A stretch of DNA of 64,000 nt from contig JAPPFE010000044.1 of assembly GCA_028823955.1 (NCBI GenBank), positions 1 to 64,000 of the forward strand, read 5' to 3'. The number at the start of each line of letters is the position of its first letter. Within the stretch, counting starts at the first letter, position 1. This document shows, piece by piece, positions 1 to 10,502 of the stretch. The notes beneath the pieces were generated by a model. The model was not told where the DNA came from, did not search any database, and saw only the letters and a list, made by a program, of their open reading frames with translations. Both the position numbers and the translations under genes were made by a program. Origin of the DNA: Candidatus Dadabacteria bacterium (GTDB lineage Bacteria; Desulfobacterota_D; UBA1144; Nemesobacterales; Nemesobacteraceae).

Positions 1-65
1 TCGATGAAGCCTCCTGGGTCACGGGTAACGTAATAGGGGTTGATGGCGGGGAAGACCTTGTCTGA
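1..65 (+). CDS. C-terminal end of a short-chain dehydrogenase/reductase (partial)
   Basis: The frame starting at base 3 reads ASWVTGNVIGVDGGEDLV and stops at TGA (63-65). The pattern (F/W)VTGxxIxVDGG is the conserved C-terminal signature of classical short-chain dehydrogenases (FabG-like NAD(P)H oxidoreductases). Only the last 20 residues are in the window, so substrate and pathway cannot be judged. The catalytic Tyr-Lys and the Rossmann fold lie upstream of the window. Confidence 0.75.
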   Translation, partial: DEASWVTGNVIGVDGGEDLV

Positions 66-73
66 CAGGTCTT
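52..73 (+). terminator. Stem-loop over the SDR stop codon
   Basis: A perfect 7-bp stem (AAGACCT at 52-58, AGGTCTT at 67-73) with an 8-nt loop spans the stop codon of the dehydrogenase. It is followed only by ATTAGTA, not a real T-run. A weak terminator or an mRNA 3' end stabiliser is therefore an inference. Confidence 0.35.
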
Positions 74-93
74 ATTAGTATAGAGTATAAAAC

Positions 94-516
94 ATGTTAA
101 GTTACGGCAGAGACAGGGACTGGGATTTAGGACTTTTTCTGCTAAGAGTGGGCTTCGGCTTCTCGATGCTTATTTTTCACGGCTACGGAAAGCTGATTGG
201 GGGTCCTGAAAGATGGGCTAAAATCGGGGGGTCACTGCAGACCTTCGGCATTGATTTTTATCCGGTTTTCTGGGGCTTTATGGCGGCTTTTGCCGAGTCT
301 TTCTGCTCGGTTTTCATAATCGCGGGGATTTTCTTTATGCCTGCGACTTTTCTCCTGTCCGTTAACATGATCGTAGCGGTTCTCTTTCACCTGTATCTTC
401 CGGAGGAGTCACCCGCAGCGGGATGGTCGGGGGCTTCACACGCGATTGAGTATCTTTTCGTCTACGTGGTGTTGATGATTTCCGGCCCCGGAAAGTACAG
501 GATAAACCTGGGCTGA
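94..516 (+). CDS. DoxX family integral membrane protein
   Basis: This 140-residue protein is almost entirely hydrophobic with about four membrane segments (around residues 12-30, 55-78, 80-100 and 117-133). It carries the DoxX-family start pattern: an LLLRVGFGFSMLIFHGYGKL-like first helix with a conserved Arg, then a His-Gly-x-x-Lys turn. DoxX proteins are small quinone-linked or redox-associated inner-membrane proteins. The specific role here is unknown. It lies 28 bases after the SDR stop and may be co-transcribed with it. No good Shine-Dalgarno is visible before the ATG. Confidence 0.8.
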   Translation: MLSYGRDRDWDLGLFLLRVGFGFSMLIFHGYGKLIGGPERWAKIGGSLQTFGIDFYPVFWGFMAAFAESFCSVFIIAGIFFMPATFLLSVNMIVAVLFHLYLPEESPAAGWSGASHAIEYLFVYVVLMISGPGKYRINLG

Positions 517-600
517 CAGTCTTCGCTGTAAGCGCTTTGGCCTCTCTAAGAGAAAAATCGGCAAGTACCCGCTCTGCATAAAGGAATTATCGGCGACACG

Positions 601-3132
601 TTACTCTATATCGTCCGGTGCCCTCTCAAGATTCGTTTTTATTATCCTAAGGAAGTTCTTTCCCATTATTTTTTCCACAACTGCCCTCGGATATCCCTTG
701 CCGAGGAGATACTCGGGGAGTGCCGGGAGTTCGGATATATGTCTCATTTCTTCAGGGAAATCATTTATCGGCGCTCCGTCCATGTCGGTTCCCACTCCCA
801 CGTGGTCCTCGCCACAAACGCCTATAATGTGGTCTATGTGGGCGTATATGTCTTCGAGGGTGGCGTGACCCTCTCCTTTCCTTAGGAATTTCCCGTAGAA
901 GACAACCCCGATTACCCCGCCCCTCTCTGAGATGGCGCGAAGTTGCTCGTCACGCAGGTTTCTTGGATGATCCACAAGCGCTCTTGCATTAGAGTGGGTC
1001 GCAACGGGTATGAGATCGGTTAGTTCCACGCTTTCCCAGAAACAGCGTTCGTTGAGGTGGGAGAGATCAAGCGTGATGCCCAGGGCATTCATCTGCCGCA
1101 GAAGCTCTTTTCCCTGCTCGGAGAGTCCTTCGCTGCTTTCGGGCCCGGAGGCGTAGATGTTCCTGTTGTTCCAGGAAAGACCGATAGCCCGGACGCCCCT
1201 TTTGTTGTATTCAATAAGATGTTCCGGGTTCAAGATCGGATCCGCTCCCTCCATGAGAGTGAAGAATCCGATTTTTCTGCCTTCCCGCAGTTTGTCTATG
1301 TCCCCTCTGTTTTTTATCTGAAAAACGCTTTCTGAGTGTTCACCGTATATCTTGTCGTAGAGGTCAAGCTGGGCCATGGCTTCTGCAACGGAACCCGCGG
1401 GTTTGTGCTTCGGGTGTATGAAAACGGTGTTGAAAACAACCCTGGTCCCGCTCTGTCTGAGTCCGGGCAGGGTTATCATGCAGGGAACCTCGGGATTCTC
1501 GAAGTCCCTTTTGTAGTGACGCATATGAAAGGCTATGTCCTGATGAGCGTCGATGGTGAAAAAATTAGCCGAGACGGGCGCTCCCCATCCTCCTCCTCCC
1601 GGAGTCTCGATTCTCACAGCTTCTCCTGCCTTTGCCGCAACAGAGCATTTCGCGGGCAGCTTTTCCTCTTCCCCACCCGACACAAGCGTGTTCCGCCCGC
1701 TTTTCCCGTCTTCTCCGCCTCGGGCTCCCCAGGGCCGCTTCTCCCTTCTCTCGGTTATGAGGGAGACATGGGAGTCTTCGAGGAACCTGTATTGCCTTAT
1801 GATTCCGTCCCCGCCCGGAAACCTGCCGGCGCCTCCTGACCCCTTCCTTACGGAGTATGATTCCACCATTACAGGAAGCTCCCTCTCGATTGCCTCAACG
1901 GGGGTGTTAAGCGTGTTTGTCATGTGCGTGTGCACTGCGTTCGCCCCGTCCGCGCCCGACCGTCCTCCCATTCCGCCGGCTATGGTTTCGTAGTAGGCGT
2001 AGGAGGCATCGGAGGGTGTGTCTTGCGGTGAGCCGAACGCGAGGTTGCTCATTGTTCCCGCGCTTGCCGCCTGTATCGTTTCGGGTATTGCCTCTGCCAG
2101 CGCTCCGAACACCACGTCCACTATCCTCTGGGACGTCTCTACGTTTCCGCCTACGACCGCGCTTGGGTACCTGGCGTTAAGAATCGAGTCCTCATCGACT
2201 CTGATCTCAATCGGCCTCAGGGTTCCCGAGTTAAGAGGCGTGTCTTCGCCCGAGAGACACTGAAAACAGTACAGAACCGCGGAGGTCGTTACGCTCAGGG
2301 GAGCGTTAAGGCATCCTTTTACCTTCTTCGAACTTCCTCTGAAGTCCACCACCGCCGCGTCCCCGCTTATCTCTATCTTTACCCGTATCGGTATATTGCT
2401 CGTTCCCGCTCCGTCGTCTTCAAGGTAATCAGTAAAGACATAATCGCCGTCCGGTATTTTCTCTATGGCGTTTCTGACAAGCCTCTCCCCGTAGTCAAGA
2501 AGTCCGGAAGAGGCCTGGTTTATTTTCGAAAGAGAATATTTTTCGAGAAGCTCCCGCATCCTTTTCTCCCCGGTATCAAGCGAGGCTATCTGCGCCCGAA
2601 GATCCCCTTCTCTTTCCTCATGATCCCTGGTCGAGAGAATTATTTCCTGAAGCAGGGTTTCTTTCAGTATTCCCTCTTCCCGTATTCTTGTCGGGGGTAT
2701 TATGATTCCCTCTTCGTGGATTGTCGTTGAAAGCGGCATGGACCCCGGGGTGTCGCCCCCTATGTCAGCGTGGTGGGCCCGCGAGGCAAGCAGAAACTCG
2801 GGTTTGCCATGAACGAACACGGGCGCTACGCACGTTACGTCGGGAAGATGCGTTCCGCCGCGGAAAGGGTCGTTAAGTATAAAAACGTCTCCCGGGGAGA
2901 GGTTCTCCGTCGCTACCGATCTTGCGGCAAACGACATTGATCCCAGGTGTATGGGAATATGAGCCGCCTGAGCGATCATTTCTCCGTCTGAGTTGAATAT
3001 GGCGCAGGAAAGATCCCTTCTTTCCTTTATGTTGGGAGAGAATCCCGCCCTTACGAGAACAGAACCCATCTCCTCGGCTATTGTTCCGAGAAGGTTGTTG
3101 AAGATCTCGAGCTCAAAAAGTTTAAGTTCCAT
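601..3132 (-). CDS. Fusion of hydantoinase B/oxoprolinase (HyuB) and M19 membrane dipeptidase
   Basis: Residues 1 to about 515 form a full-length HyuB-type subunit. It has the N-terminal FNNLLGTIAEEMG start, FRGGTHLPD, the GGNVETSQRIVDVV segment and the terminal ETPGGGGWG. HyuB pairs with HyuA in ATP-dependent opening of hydantoin or 5-oxoproline rings. Twelve residues after GGGGWG the frame continues into a complete M19 (renal-dipeptidase) domain. That domain has H530-x-D532 in TIDAHQD, the Glu of FFTLMEGADP, the two His of LDLSHLNE and VATHSNARAL, and the Asp of GVGTDMDGA, which together are the expected binuclear zinc ligands. No ATG, GTG or TTG lies in frame between GGGGWG and the HxD motif, so the peptidase half can only be made as a fusion. 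No hyuA is adjacent. The ATG at 3132 lacks a clear ribosome site. Both domain assignments are firm; the joint function is unknown. Confidence 0.88.
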   Translation of the reverse strand: MELKLFELEIFNNLLGTIAEEMGSVLVRAGFSPNIKERRDLSCAIFNSDGEMIAQAAHIPIHLGSMSFAARSVATENLSPGDVFILNDPFRGGTHLPDVTCVAPVFVHGKPEFLLASRAHHADIGGDTPGSMPLSTTIHEEGIIIPPTRIREEGILKETLLQEIILSTRDHEEREGDLRAQIASLDTGEKRMRELLEKYSLSKINQASSGLLDYGERLVRNAIEKIPDGDYVFTDYLEDDGAGTSNIPIRVKIEISGDAAVVDFRGSSKKVKGCLNAPLSVTTSAVLYCFQCLSGEDTPLNSGTLRPIEIRVDEDSILNARYPSAVVGGNVETSQRIVDVVFGALAEAIPETIQAASAGTMSNLAFGSPQDTPSDASYAYYETIAGGMGGRSGADGANAVHTHMTNTLNTPVEAIERELPVMVESYSVRKGSGGAGRFPGGDGIIRQYRFLEDSHVSLITERREKRPWGARGGEDGKSGRNTLVSGGEEEKLPAKCSVAAKAGEAVRIETPGGGGWGAPVSANFFTIDAHQDIAFHMRHYKRDFENPEVPCMITLPGLRQSGTRVVFNTVFIHPKHKPAGSVAEAMAQLDLYDKIYGEHSESVFQIKNRGDIDKLREGRKIGFFTLMEGADPILNPEHLIEYNKRGVRAIGLSWNNRNIYASGPESSEGLSEQGKELLRQMNALGITLDLSHLNERCFWESVELTDLIPVATHSNARALVDHPRNLRDEQLRAISERGGVIGVVFYGKFLRKGEGHATLEDIYAHIDHIIGVCGEDHVGVGTDMDGAPINDFPEEMRHISELPALPEYLLGKGYPRAVVEKIMGKNFLRIIKTNLERAPDDIE

Positions 3133-3210
3133 ACGGGCAGAATAATAACCAATTTTGAGGATTGCCCGCGTGATAAGCAGGATTCGGAGAGGCAGTTAAG
3201 TCTCGCGACT

Positions 3211-4080
3211 TTAGGAGATTGCGCTTTTTAGCGCTTCTCCCATTTCGGCCGGGCTTTTGCAGGTGGTGACTCCGGCGCGCTCGAGGGCACGGAACTTGTC
3301 CTCGGCGCTTCCCGAACTCCCTGAGATGATGGCTCCCGCGTGGCCCATTCTTTTCCCCTTGGGCGCCGTGGCTCCCGCGATGAACGCGGCTATGGGCTTC
3401 GTGAAGTTCTGGCTTATGTATTCGGCCGCCTCTTCTTCGTCAGACCCACCGATTTCCCCTATCATTACCACCGCGTCTGTGTCCGGGTCGTTCTCATAGA
3501 GCGAAAGCGCGTCGATAAAGGTGGTTCCGATAACTGGATCGCCGCCTATGCCTATGCACGTGGATTGTCCTATGTCGAGGTTGGTAAGCTGCCATACGGC
3601 CTCGTAGGTGAGAGTTCCGCTTCTTGAGATTATTCCCACTCTTCCAGGTTTATGTATGTACCCCGGCATTATCCCCACCTTGGCCTCCCCGGGGGTTATA
3701 ACGCCCGGGCAGTTGGGTCCCACAAGCCTTGAGTCAGAGCCCCTCATGTACTCTTTTACCCTCACAACGTCCAGGGTGGGTATTCCCTCGGTTATGCAGA
3801 TTACGAGCTTGACGCCGGAATCAAGGGCCTCCAGCATCGAGTCCATAGCAAACGCCGCTGGAACGAACACAAGGGACACGTCCGCTCCGGTTTCCCGCAC
3901 CGCTTCGGACATGGTGTCGAAAACCGGGAATCCCTCGACGCTGCTTCCGCCTTTTCCCGGGGTGACGCCGCCAACGACGTTGGTTCCGTACTCGCGGCAC
4001 TGGGTCGCGTGGAAAAGCCCGGCGCTTCCCGTTATCCCCTGCACCAGAACTTTTGAGTCTTTATTTACAAGAATGCTTAT
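3211..4080 (-). CDS. sucD: Succinyl-CoA synthetase alpha subunit
   Basis: This subunit binds CoA and carries the phosphohistidine in succinyl-CoA + NDP/Pi to succinate + CoA + NTP (TCA cycle). The sequence has [13 protein letters not shown] and [10 protein letters not shown] for CoA binding, [24 protein letters not shown] and the active-site His of KRMGHAGAI. The first conventional start is GTG at 4042-4044, which would cut the conserved strand before QGITGS. Upstream in the same frame the protein continues [13 protein letters not shown], matching the N-terminus of E. coli SucD with the initiator Met replaced by Ile (ATA at 4078-4080). Starting there gives 289 residues, the usual family length, with an AGGGAG ribosome site 10 nt upstream. 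The partner sucC, normally immediately upstream, is absent. Product is certain; the start is not. Confidence 0.9.
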   Translation of the reverse strand: MSILVNKDSKVLVQGITGSAGLFHATQCREYGTNVVGGVTPGKGGSSVEGFPVFDTMSEAVRETGADVSLVFVPAAFAMDSMLEALDSGVKLVICITEGIPTLDVVRVKEYMRGSDSRLVGPNCPGVITPGEAKVGIMPGYIHKPGRVGIISRSGTLTYEAVWQLTNLDIGQSTCIGIGGDPVIGTTFIDALSLYENDPDTDAVVMIGEIGGSDEEEAAEYISQNFTKPIAAFIAGATAPKGKRMGHAGAIISGSSGSAEDKFRALERAGVTTCKSPAEMGEALKSAIS

Positions 4081-4338
4081 TTTTTCGGTTCTCCCTTGCG
4101 AGCTTCATTGTTTTTCAAATGAGGGGGAACTATAACATGCCTGTCTGTTTTTTCAAAGTTCTCTGCTCTGGGTTTGCAGGGACGGTGGAGGATATTCCGC
4201 GGCCCTGAAGTCTCTTCTTTAGAAGGGTGCTCGGCGACAGTTCTTGGAACCTTGTCGCTTGGTTCGGGGCGGTGATCTATAAGCGGTTTTCTGTGAAGGA
4301 CGCACTGGTCCTTCTAGGCCTTACCGTTTCGTATCATA

Positions 4339-4365
4339 TTGAAATCACTTGTAAATTGTTATAAT
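4339..4365 (+). promoter_or_regulatory. Promoter of the GIY-YIG gene
   Basis: TTGAAA (4339-4344) is followed after 15 bases by a perfect TATAAT (4360-4365). The predicted transcription start, 6-8 bases downstream, falls at 4371-4373. That is directly in front of the ATG at 4374, so the message would be leaderless or nearly so. Confidence 0.45.
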
Positions 4366-4373
4366 GCGTGTTC

Positions 4374-4994
4374 ATGGCCAAGCCGCCGCCAAGAACGGGC
4401 AGGACGATACAGATATATAAAATCAGCTTTCCCGACGGATCGGCTTACGTTGGGCAGACAAGACAGCCGATTTCCTCCCGACTCGCGCAGCATCGGCGGT
4501 TGAGCCCATGCAATTCGATTCTGCACCGAAAGCTCCTGATAATGAAGCCGACCGTGGAAGTTCTCTCTCGTCACCGCAAGCAGGAGGTTGCCAACCGGGA
4601 AGAGAAAAAGTGGATCATGGGACTTGAGAAACCGATAAACAGATATGTTGACGGGAAGCAGATCAACGCGAATCCCCAAGCGCCGTCGCTGCGTGACAAC
4701 AGGTGGCCTAAAGAAAGAAACCGGCGGAAGAGGCCCAAGTATCCTCGCAGGGCCAGCGGTTATCACGTTTGTTCCTGGTGTTGGCGAAAACTTCCCGTGT
4801 CGGAGTTCTATTCGGACTGCTGCAGGTCGGTTGGTCTTTCAAGCCGGTGCAAAAAATGTGCTGGAATCGAGAGCAGGGCCCGCCGAGAGGCGATAAAGAG
4901 AAATGGGGATACTTCCATCGCTTATTTCCAAGCGAAGCTTGTGTGTCAGGCGCTACGGACGACGAAAACCCGACCGGTGGTTAAAGTTCTATGA
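4374..4994 (+). CDS. GIY-YIG nuclease-like protein with C-terminal zinc ribbon
   Basis: From the ATG at 4374 the protein has 206 residues (a GTG at 4368 would add two). Residues 12-60 form a GIY-YIG-type module: IYK (Y15), YVGQT (Y25-G27), SSRLAQH (R36, H40), then a Glu-rich helix NREEKKW that could supply the metal-binding Glu. A basic linker (WPKERNRRKRPKYPRR) leads to a zinc-ribbon-like segment CSWCWRKLPVSEFYSD followed by CKKC, the type seen in phage HNH and homing-endonuclease proteins. Such nucleases are often free-standing homing or phage genes. This one sits alone, divergent from sucD and where sucC might be expected. Cutting activity is inferred from motifs only. Confidence 0.7.
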   Translation: MAKPPPRTGRTIQIYKISFPDGSAYVGQTRQPISSRLAQHRRLSPCNSILHRKLLIMKPTVEVLSRHRKQEVANREEKKWIMGLEKPINRYVDGKQINANPQAPSLRDNRWPKERNRRKRPKYPRRASGYHVCSWCWRKLPVSEFYSDCCRSVGLSSRCKKCAGIESRARREAIKRNGDTSIAYFQAKLVCQALRTTKTRPVVKVL

Positions 4995-5041
4995 GAAATA
5001 ATAAGGATGTCCGGGCATGAATCTCGGGACCCGGTGGAGCT

Positions 5042-5914
5042 CTATTCTATATTCTGAATCTGTTCCCGTATTTTCTCGAGTTCAAGGCGTACGCCTATTG
5101 TAAGGTGCGAGATCCCCGCGTCCTTGCATTTCGCCGATATCGTTCCCGCCTCCCTGTTCATTTCCTGGACCAGAAAGTCAAGTTCCTTCCCTACGGCCCC
5201 CTTTTTCCTGGCGGTTTTCCTGAACTTTGAGATATGAGCCTCAAGCCTTACGATTTCCTCGTCAATCTCGCTTTTCTCCGTGATTATTGCCGCGGCTTCC
5301 TGGGAGATAATGGGGTCGTTCTTGTGCTTTGAGGAGAAGATTTTCTCGATTTTTTCCTTAGTCTTTTTGTCGGACTTCTTTATGAATTCCTTTCGTTTCT
5401 TCTTTATGCCGTCAACAGTCTTTCTTATGACCTCCAGACGCCCGAGTATGGATTTTTCAAGTTTCTGTCCCTCGATTTCCCGGCTTTTGTTGAACTTTAC
5501 GAGAGTTTTTGCGACCGCTTCCTTGATTCTGGCTTCCGTCTCCCTTGAGACCTCTGGTCCGGCGTGGCTTTCAAAGGAGTTCTCCATCATGAGCAGGTGC
5601 TCAATTCCTATCTCCGTTCTGAGCCCCAGGGCGGAATTGATTCTTTTGAGGGAACTGTGATTTTCCCGGAGAACCTTTTCGGATAACCGCTGTCTTTCCT
5701 TTCTGTTTGCCTGCACGGAAAGCCTCAGGCGGAGCTTACCCCTCTGAATCGAGTTCTTCAGCCTGTCTTCAATGGTGGTTTCCATGTGGAGTAACGATTC
5801 GGGAACGCTGGCCTTGACGTCAAGGAACCTGTGGTTCTCCGACCGCATGTCCACCATGATCTTTCCGATCTCCGTGCTTACGGATGATTCCGCGAAACCT
5901 GTCATGCTTTTCAT
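5042..5914 (-). CDS. yicC: YicC family endoribonuclease
   Basis: A 290-residue protein starting MKSMTGFA, the invariant YicC N-terminus, with the family's C-terminal signature of GKELDFLVQEMNREAGTISAKC. YicC proteins are metal-dependent RNases implicated in RNA turnover and stationary-phase survival. The open frame extends 25 codons upstream to 5989, but the start at 5914 is preferred because it matches the family and is preceded by AAAGGGGAAAC at a suitable distance. It is convergent with the GIY-YIG gene and divergent from the lipoprotein-dapB block. Confidence 0.92.
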   Translation of the reverse strand: MKSMTGFAESSVSTEIGKIMVDMRSENHRFLDVKASVPESLLHMETTIEDRLKNSIQRGKLRLRLSVQANRKERQRLSEKVLRENHSSLKRINSALGLRTEIGIEHLLMMENSFESHAGPEVSRETEARIKEAVAKTLVKFNKSREIEGQKLEKSILGRLEVIRKTVDGIKKKRKEFIKKSDKKTKEKIEKIFSSKHKNDPIISQEAAAIITEKSEIDEEIVRLEAHISKFRKTARKKGAVGKELDFLVQEMNREAGTISAKCKDAGISHLTIGVRLELEKIREQIQNIE

Positions 5915-5960
5915 GATAGTTTCCCCTTTTTCCTGTACCCTTTTTCTTTTTTCCCAAGCA

Positions 5961-5980
5961 GGATACCCGCAACGGGTTCC
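5961..5980 (-). other. Small hairpin in the yicC leader
   Basis: GGATACCCG / CGGGTTCC can form an 8-bp stem with one bulged base and a 3-nt loop, about 47 bases upstream of the yicC ATG. It may be a leader structure or a leftover terminator. No function can be assigned. Confidence 0.25.
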
Positions 5981-6099
5981 GCTTCGCAACCGCCTCCGGG
6001 TGTGCAGAGAAAACCGCGGCGCATGCCGCCGAAACTTGCCTGCGCCATTTTTCTCGTTTAACTTCTTAGTTTATTCACAGGATCTTCAGTTCCCGCTCC

Positions 6100-6576
6100 A
6101 TGAGAAAAGCTTATCTTTTCGTTCTGCCATTGCTGCTTCTTTTTGCTTCCTGCGCCATTCCCGTGCGAAGTCAAGACGCAAGAAGGCCGCAGCCGAGAGT
6201 TTCCGCCACCAGTGTGGTGAACTCTTTTCTCGAGGCGCTTAAGGAACGGGACTTTAAATCCGCTTACGACAAGATCCACATATTCAGTTCGGACCGCGAG
6301 GGTTACGTGAGCAGGTTCGAGCTTCTTTACGAGCGCTACGACATCAGGATAGTTGACTACAGGGTCTTGGCGACCCAGCTTTTCAAGGACACCGCCATAG
6401 TGGTTGCGGAAGTGGAGGTTGACTACAGGGAGCCGGGCGAAGACAAGCGTCAGAGGGCCAGATACACAAACCGCTACGATCTTTCCATACCCGAAAAAGA
6501 ATGGAAGATAATGAAGGACGAGTGCATTGAGAACTGCAGTTACGGACCGCAGGGCGGAGACGACGGAGGAGGCTAA
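6100..6576 (+). CDS. Putative lipoprotein with NTF2-like/DUF4878-type domain
   Basis: A 158-residue protein with a short basic start (MRK), a hydrophobic stretch and a lipobox-like FASC at residues 15-18, so it is probably lipidated and exported. The mature part (SVVNSFLEALKERDFKSAYDK, then two strands ending in EKEWKIMKDE) has the helix-then-curved-sheet look of NTF2-like domains such as DUF4878. These act as small binding domains in cell-envelope proteins. The acidic Gly-rich tail GGDDGGG is coded by the same bases that supply the GGAGG ribosome site for dapB, one base downstream, so the two are probably translationally coupled. Function unknown. Confidence 0.65.
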   Translation: MRKAYLFVLPLLLLFASCAIPVRSQDARRPQPRVSATSVVNSFLEALKERDFKSAYDKIHIFSSDREGYVSRFELLYERYDIRIVDYRVLATQLFKDTAIVVAEVEVDYREPGEDKRQRARYTNRYDLSIPEKEWKIMKDECIENCSYGPQGGDDGGG

Positions 6577-6577
6577 A

Positions 6578-8508
<1,931 letters not shown>

Positions 8509-8886
8509 TTGAAAACACTAGCTTTTGCCGCTACTTCAGCCCTTTTTCTTTTATCATGCATGCCTCCCGGGACCGGGCAGGGAGGAACGGGGGGAACGCC
8601 GTTCTCGGCCATACTCCCGTTCGTTTTAATATTCGCCCTTTTTTACTTTCTTATAATAAGACCCCAGCAGCGCCAGAGCCGTGAGCGCAAGAAGATGCTC
8701 GCCGAGGTAAAAAGAGGCGACGGCATTGTTACCACCGGTGGCATATACGGCAGGGTTATAAACGTCGACGGGGACGATCTCACGGTCGAGATAGCTAAAG
8801 GCATCAACATAAAAATGGTCCGCTCCGGGATCTCGGAGAAGACCGATTCCGGGGTCGCTGAAGGCAAATCCAAAGGGGGCGGCTGA
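8509..8886 (+). CDS. yajC: Sec translocon accessory protein YajC
   Basis: A small inner-membrane partner of SecDF. Residues 29-48 are one membrane helix followed by the diagnostic IIRPQQRQ. The soluble domain has VKRGDGIVTTGGIYGRVI. The start is a TTG directly abutting the tgt stop (TAATTG), with GAGGAGG eight bases upstream inside tgt. The N-terminal region contains FLLSC, which could be a second lipoprotein-like signal, unusual for YajC. Confidence 0.93.
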   Translation: MKTLAFAATSALFLLSCMPPGTGQGGTGGTPFSAILPFVLIFALFYFLIIRPQQRQSRERKKMLAEVKRGDGIVTTGGIYGRVINVDGDDLTVEIAKGINIKMVRSGISEKTDSGVAEGKSKGGG

Positions 8887-8890
8887 TTAG

Positions 8891-10492
8891 ATGAAAGGCG
8901 TGTCCCGTCTTTGGATTACCGTTATCGCTCTTTTCTCCTTTCTCTGCGTAATACTCCTTACGCCTACCTTCATGGGCGACAAGCTTCCCTCGTGGTGGGG
9001 GAAGGTTTTCTCAAGCAAGGGGATAAGCCTAGGGCTTGATCTTGAGGGAGGGATATTTCTTCTTCTGGGAGTGGAGACCGAAGAGGGCGTGGAGCAGGAA
9101 ATGCTCATAGTCGAGGAGTCCCTGGTATCGAAGTTCAGGCAGAACAGGATTCTCGTTAAGAACTCCTCTGTCTCGGACGGAACCCTCACGATCGGCCTTT
9201 TCCCGGGCGCGGATATGGACAAGGCGCTTGAGGTCGCGCGCGACGAGTTTGAAAAGGTGGCGAATATAAGTTCCGACGGCTTTCTGGTCAGGCTCTCGAT
9301 AAAACCGTCCTACGTGGATGAGCTTGAGCGAAACTCAATAGAGCGGGTTCGCCACATAATAGAGAACCGCGTTAAGGATTTCGGCCTCGTCGAGCCGAGC
9401 ATACAGAAATCAGGCGAAGACAGGATCCTGGTGCAGGTGCCGGGCGCTTCCAAAAAAGACAGGCAGAGAATAGTTAACCTGATCAAAAAGACGGCCGTTT
9501 TGGAATTCAAGATCGTAAGGGCGGCCGGGGCGTCGCAGGAGAACCTGCTTGCCGCCGCCGAAGCTGGGACCAAGAGGCAGCTCGCGGAAAAAGGCCTTGT
9601 CATCCACGAGGGAGACACCGGGAACGAGAACGAGAAGTTTTTCCTGACCGATAGGCTTGCGAGCGTGACGGGGGAATACATCTCGGATGCCCGGATAACG
9701 TTTGACAATTACGGAAACCCCGCGGTCGGATTCACGTTCAGGGGGGAGGGCGCGAGCAAGTTCGGAAAGCTTACCGAGGCTAACATCGGCGAACGTCTGG
9801 CGATAGTTCTTGACGGCGTGATAAAGTCGGCTCCCACAATCCAGGACAAGATAACCTACCAGGGCACGATAACCGGCACTTTCACCACGGAGGAGGCAAA
9901 AGACCTCGCGCTTATCCTGAGATCAGGTTCCCTTCCGGTTCCCGTGAGGGTCGAGCAGGAAAGGACCGTAGGTCCTTCCCTGGGGCAGGACTCGATAGAG
10001 AAGGGGAGATTCTCCATGATCGTCGGCGGCATACTTGTTCTGGTGTTCATGGTCTTTTTCTACAGGATGCAGGGTGTTGTAGCGAACGCCGCGCTTGTGC
10101 TCAACATACTTTTCATAATGGGTTTTCTCTCCGCTTTCGGCGTTACGCTTACGCTTCCCGGCATAGCGGGACTTGTTTTGACGCTCGGCATGGCGGTTGA
10201 CGGAAACATCATCATATTCGAGAGGATAAAAGAGGAACTCATGGCGGGCAAAACCGCGGTTCACTCCATTGAAACGGGATACGCGAGATCCGTCTGGACC
10301 ATACTTGACGCGAACGTCACGACGCTTCTTACGGCGCTTATACTTTTCTGGCTGGGCACCGGTCCCGTAAAAGGTTTTGCGGCAACGCTTTCAATCGGAA
10401 TAGTGTCGACCGTTTTCAGTAACCTGATTGTGGCGAGAGTCTTTACGAACATGCTTTACAGAGACAAGAATCTAACGGAAGTAAGTATCTGA
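8891..10492 (+). CDS. secD: Protein translocase subunit SecD
   Basis: RND-family proton-driven motor that helps release proteins from SecYEG on the periplasmic side. The 533-residue product has an N-terminal membrane helix, the GLDLEGGIFLLL motif, a periplasmic P1 domain including VEPSIQKSGEDRILVQVPG, and five C-terminal membrane helices. The conserved core is LGMAVDGNIIIFERIKEEL, with the Asp of the proton path. It begins four bases after yajC and is followed by secF. Confidence 0.96.
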   Translation: MKGVSRLWITVIALFSFLCVILLTPTFMGDKLPSWWGKVFSSKGISLGLDLEGGIFLLLGVETEEGVEQEMLIVEESLVSKFRQNRILVKNSSVSDGTLTIGLFPGADMDKALEVARDEFEKVANISSDGFLVRLSIKPSYVDELERNSIERVRHIIENRVKDFGLVEPSIQKSGEDRILVQVPGASKKDRQRIVNLIKKTAVLEFKIVRAAGASQENLLAAAEAGTKRQLAEKGLVIHEGDTGNENEKFFLTDRLASVTGEYISDARITFDNYGNPAVGFTFRGEGASKFGKLTEANIGERLAIVLDGVIKSAPTIQDKITYQGTITGTFTTEEAKDLALILRSGSLPVPVRVEQERTVGPSLGQDSIEKGRFSMIVGGILVLVFMVFFYRMQGVVANAALVLNILFIMGFLSAFGVTLTLPGIAGLVLTLGMAVDGNIIIFERIKEELMAGKTAVHSIETGYARSVWTILDANVTTLLTALILFWLGTGPVKGFAATLSIGIVSTVFSNLIVARVFTNMLYRDKNLTEVSI

Positions 10493-10502
10493 GGGTGCGC
10501 GA

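Noticed and set aside
1057-2263. Several long forward ORFs opposite hyuB-M19, and similar long antisense frames elsewhere
   Set aside because: They are shadows produced by codon bias of the real gene on the other strand; none has a ribosome site or recognisable domain.
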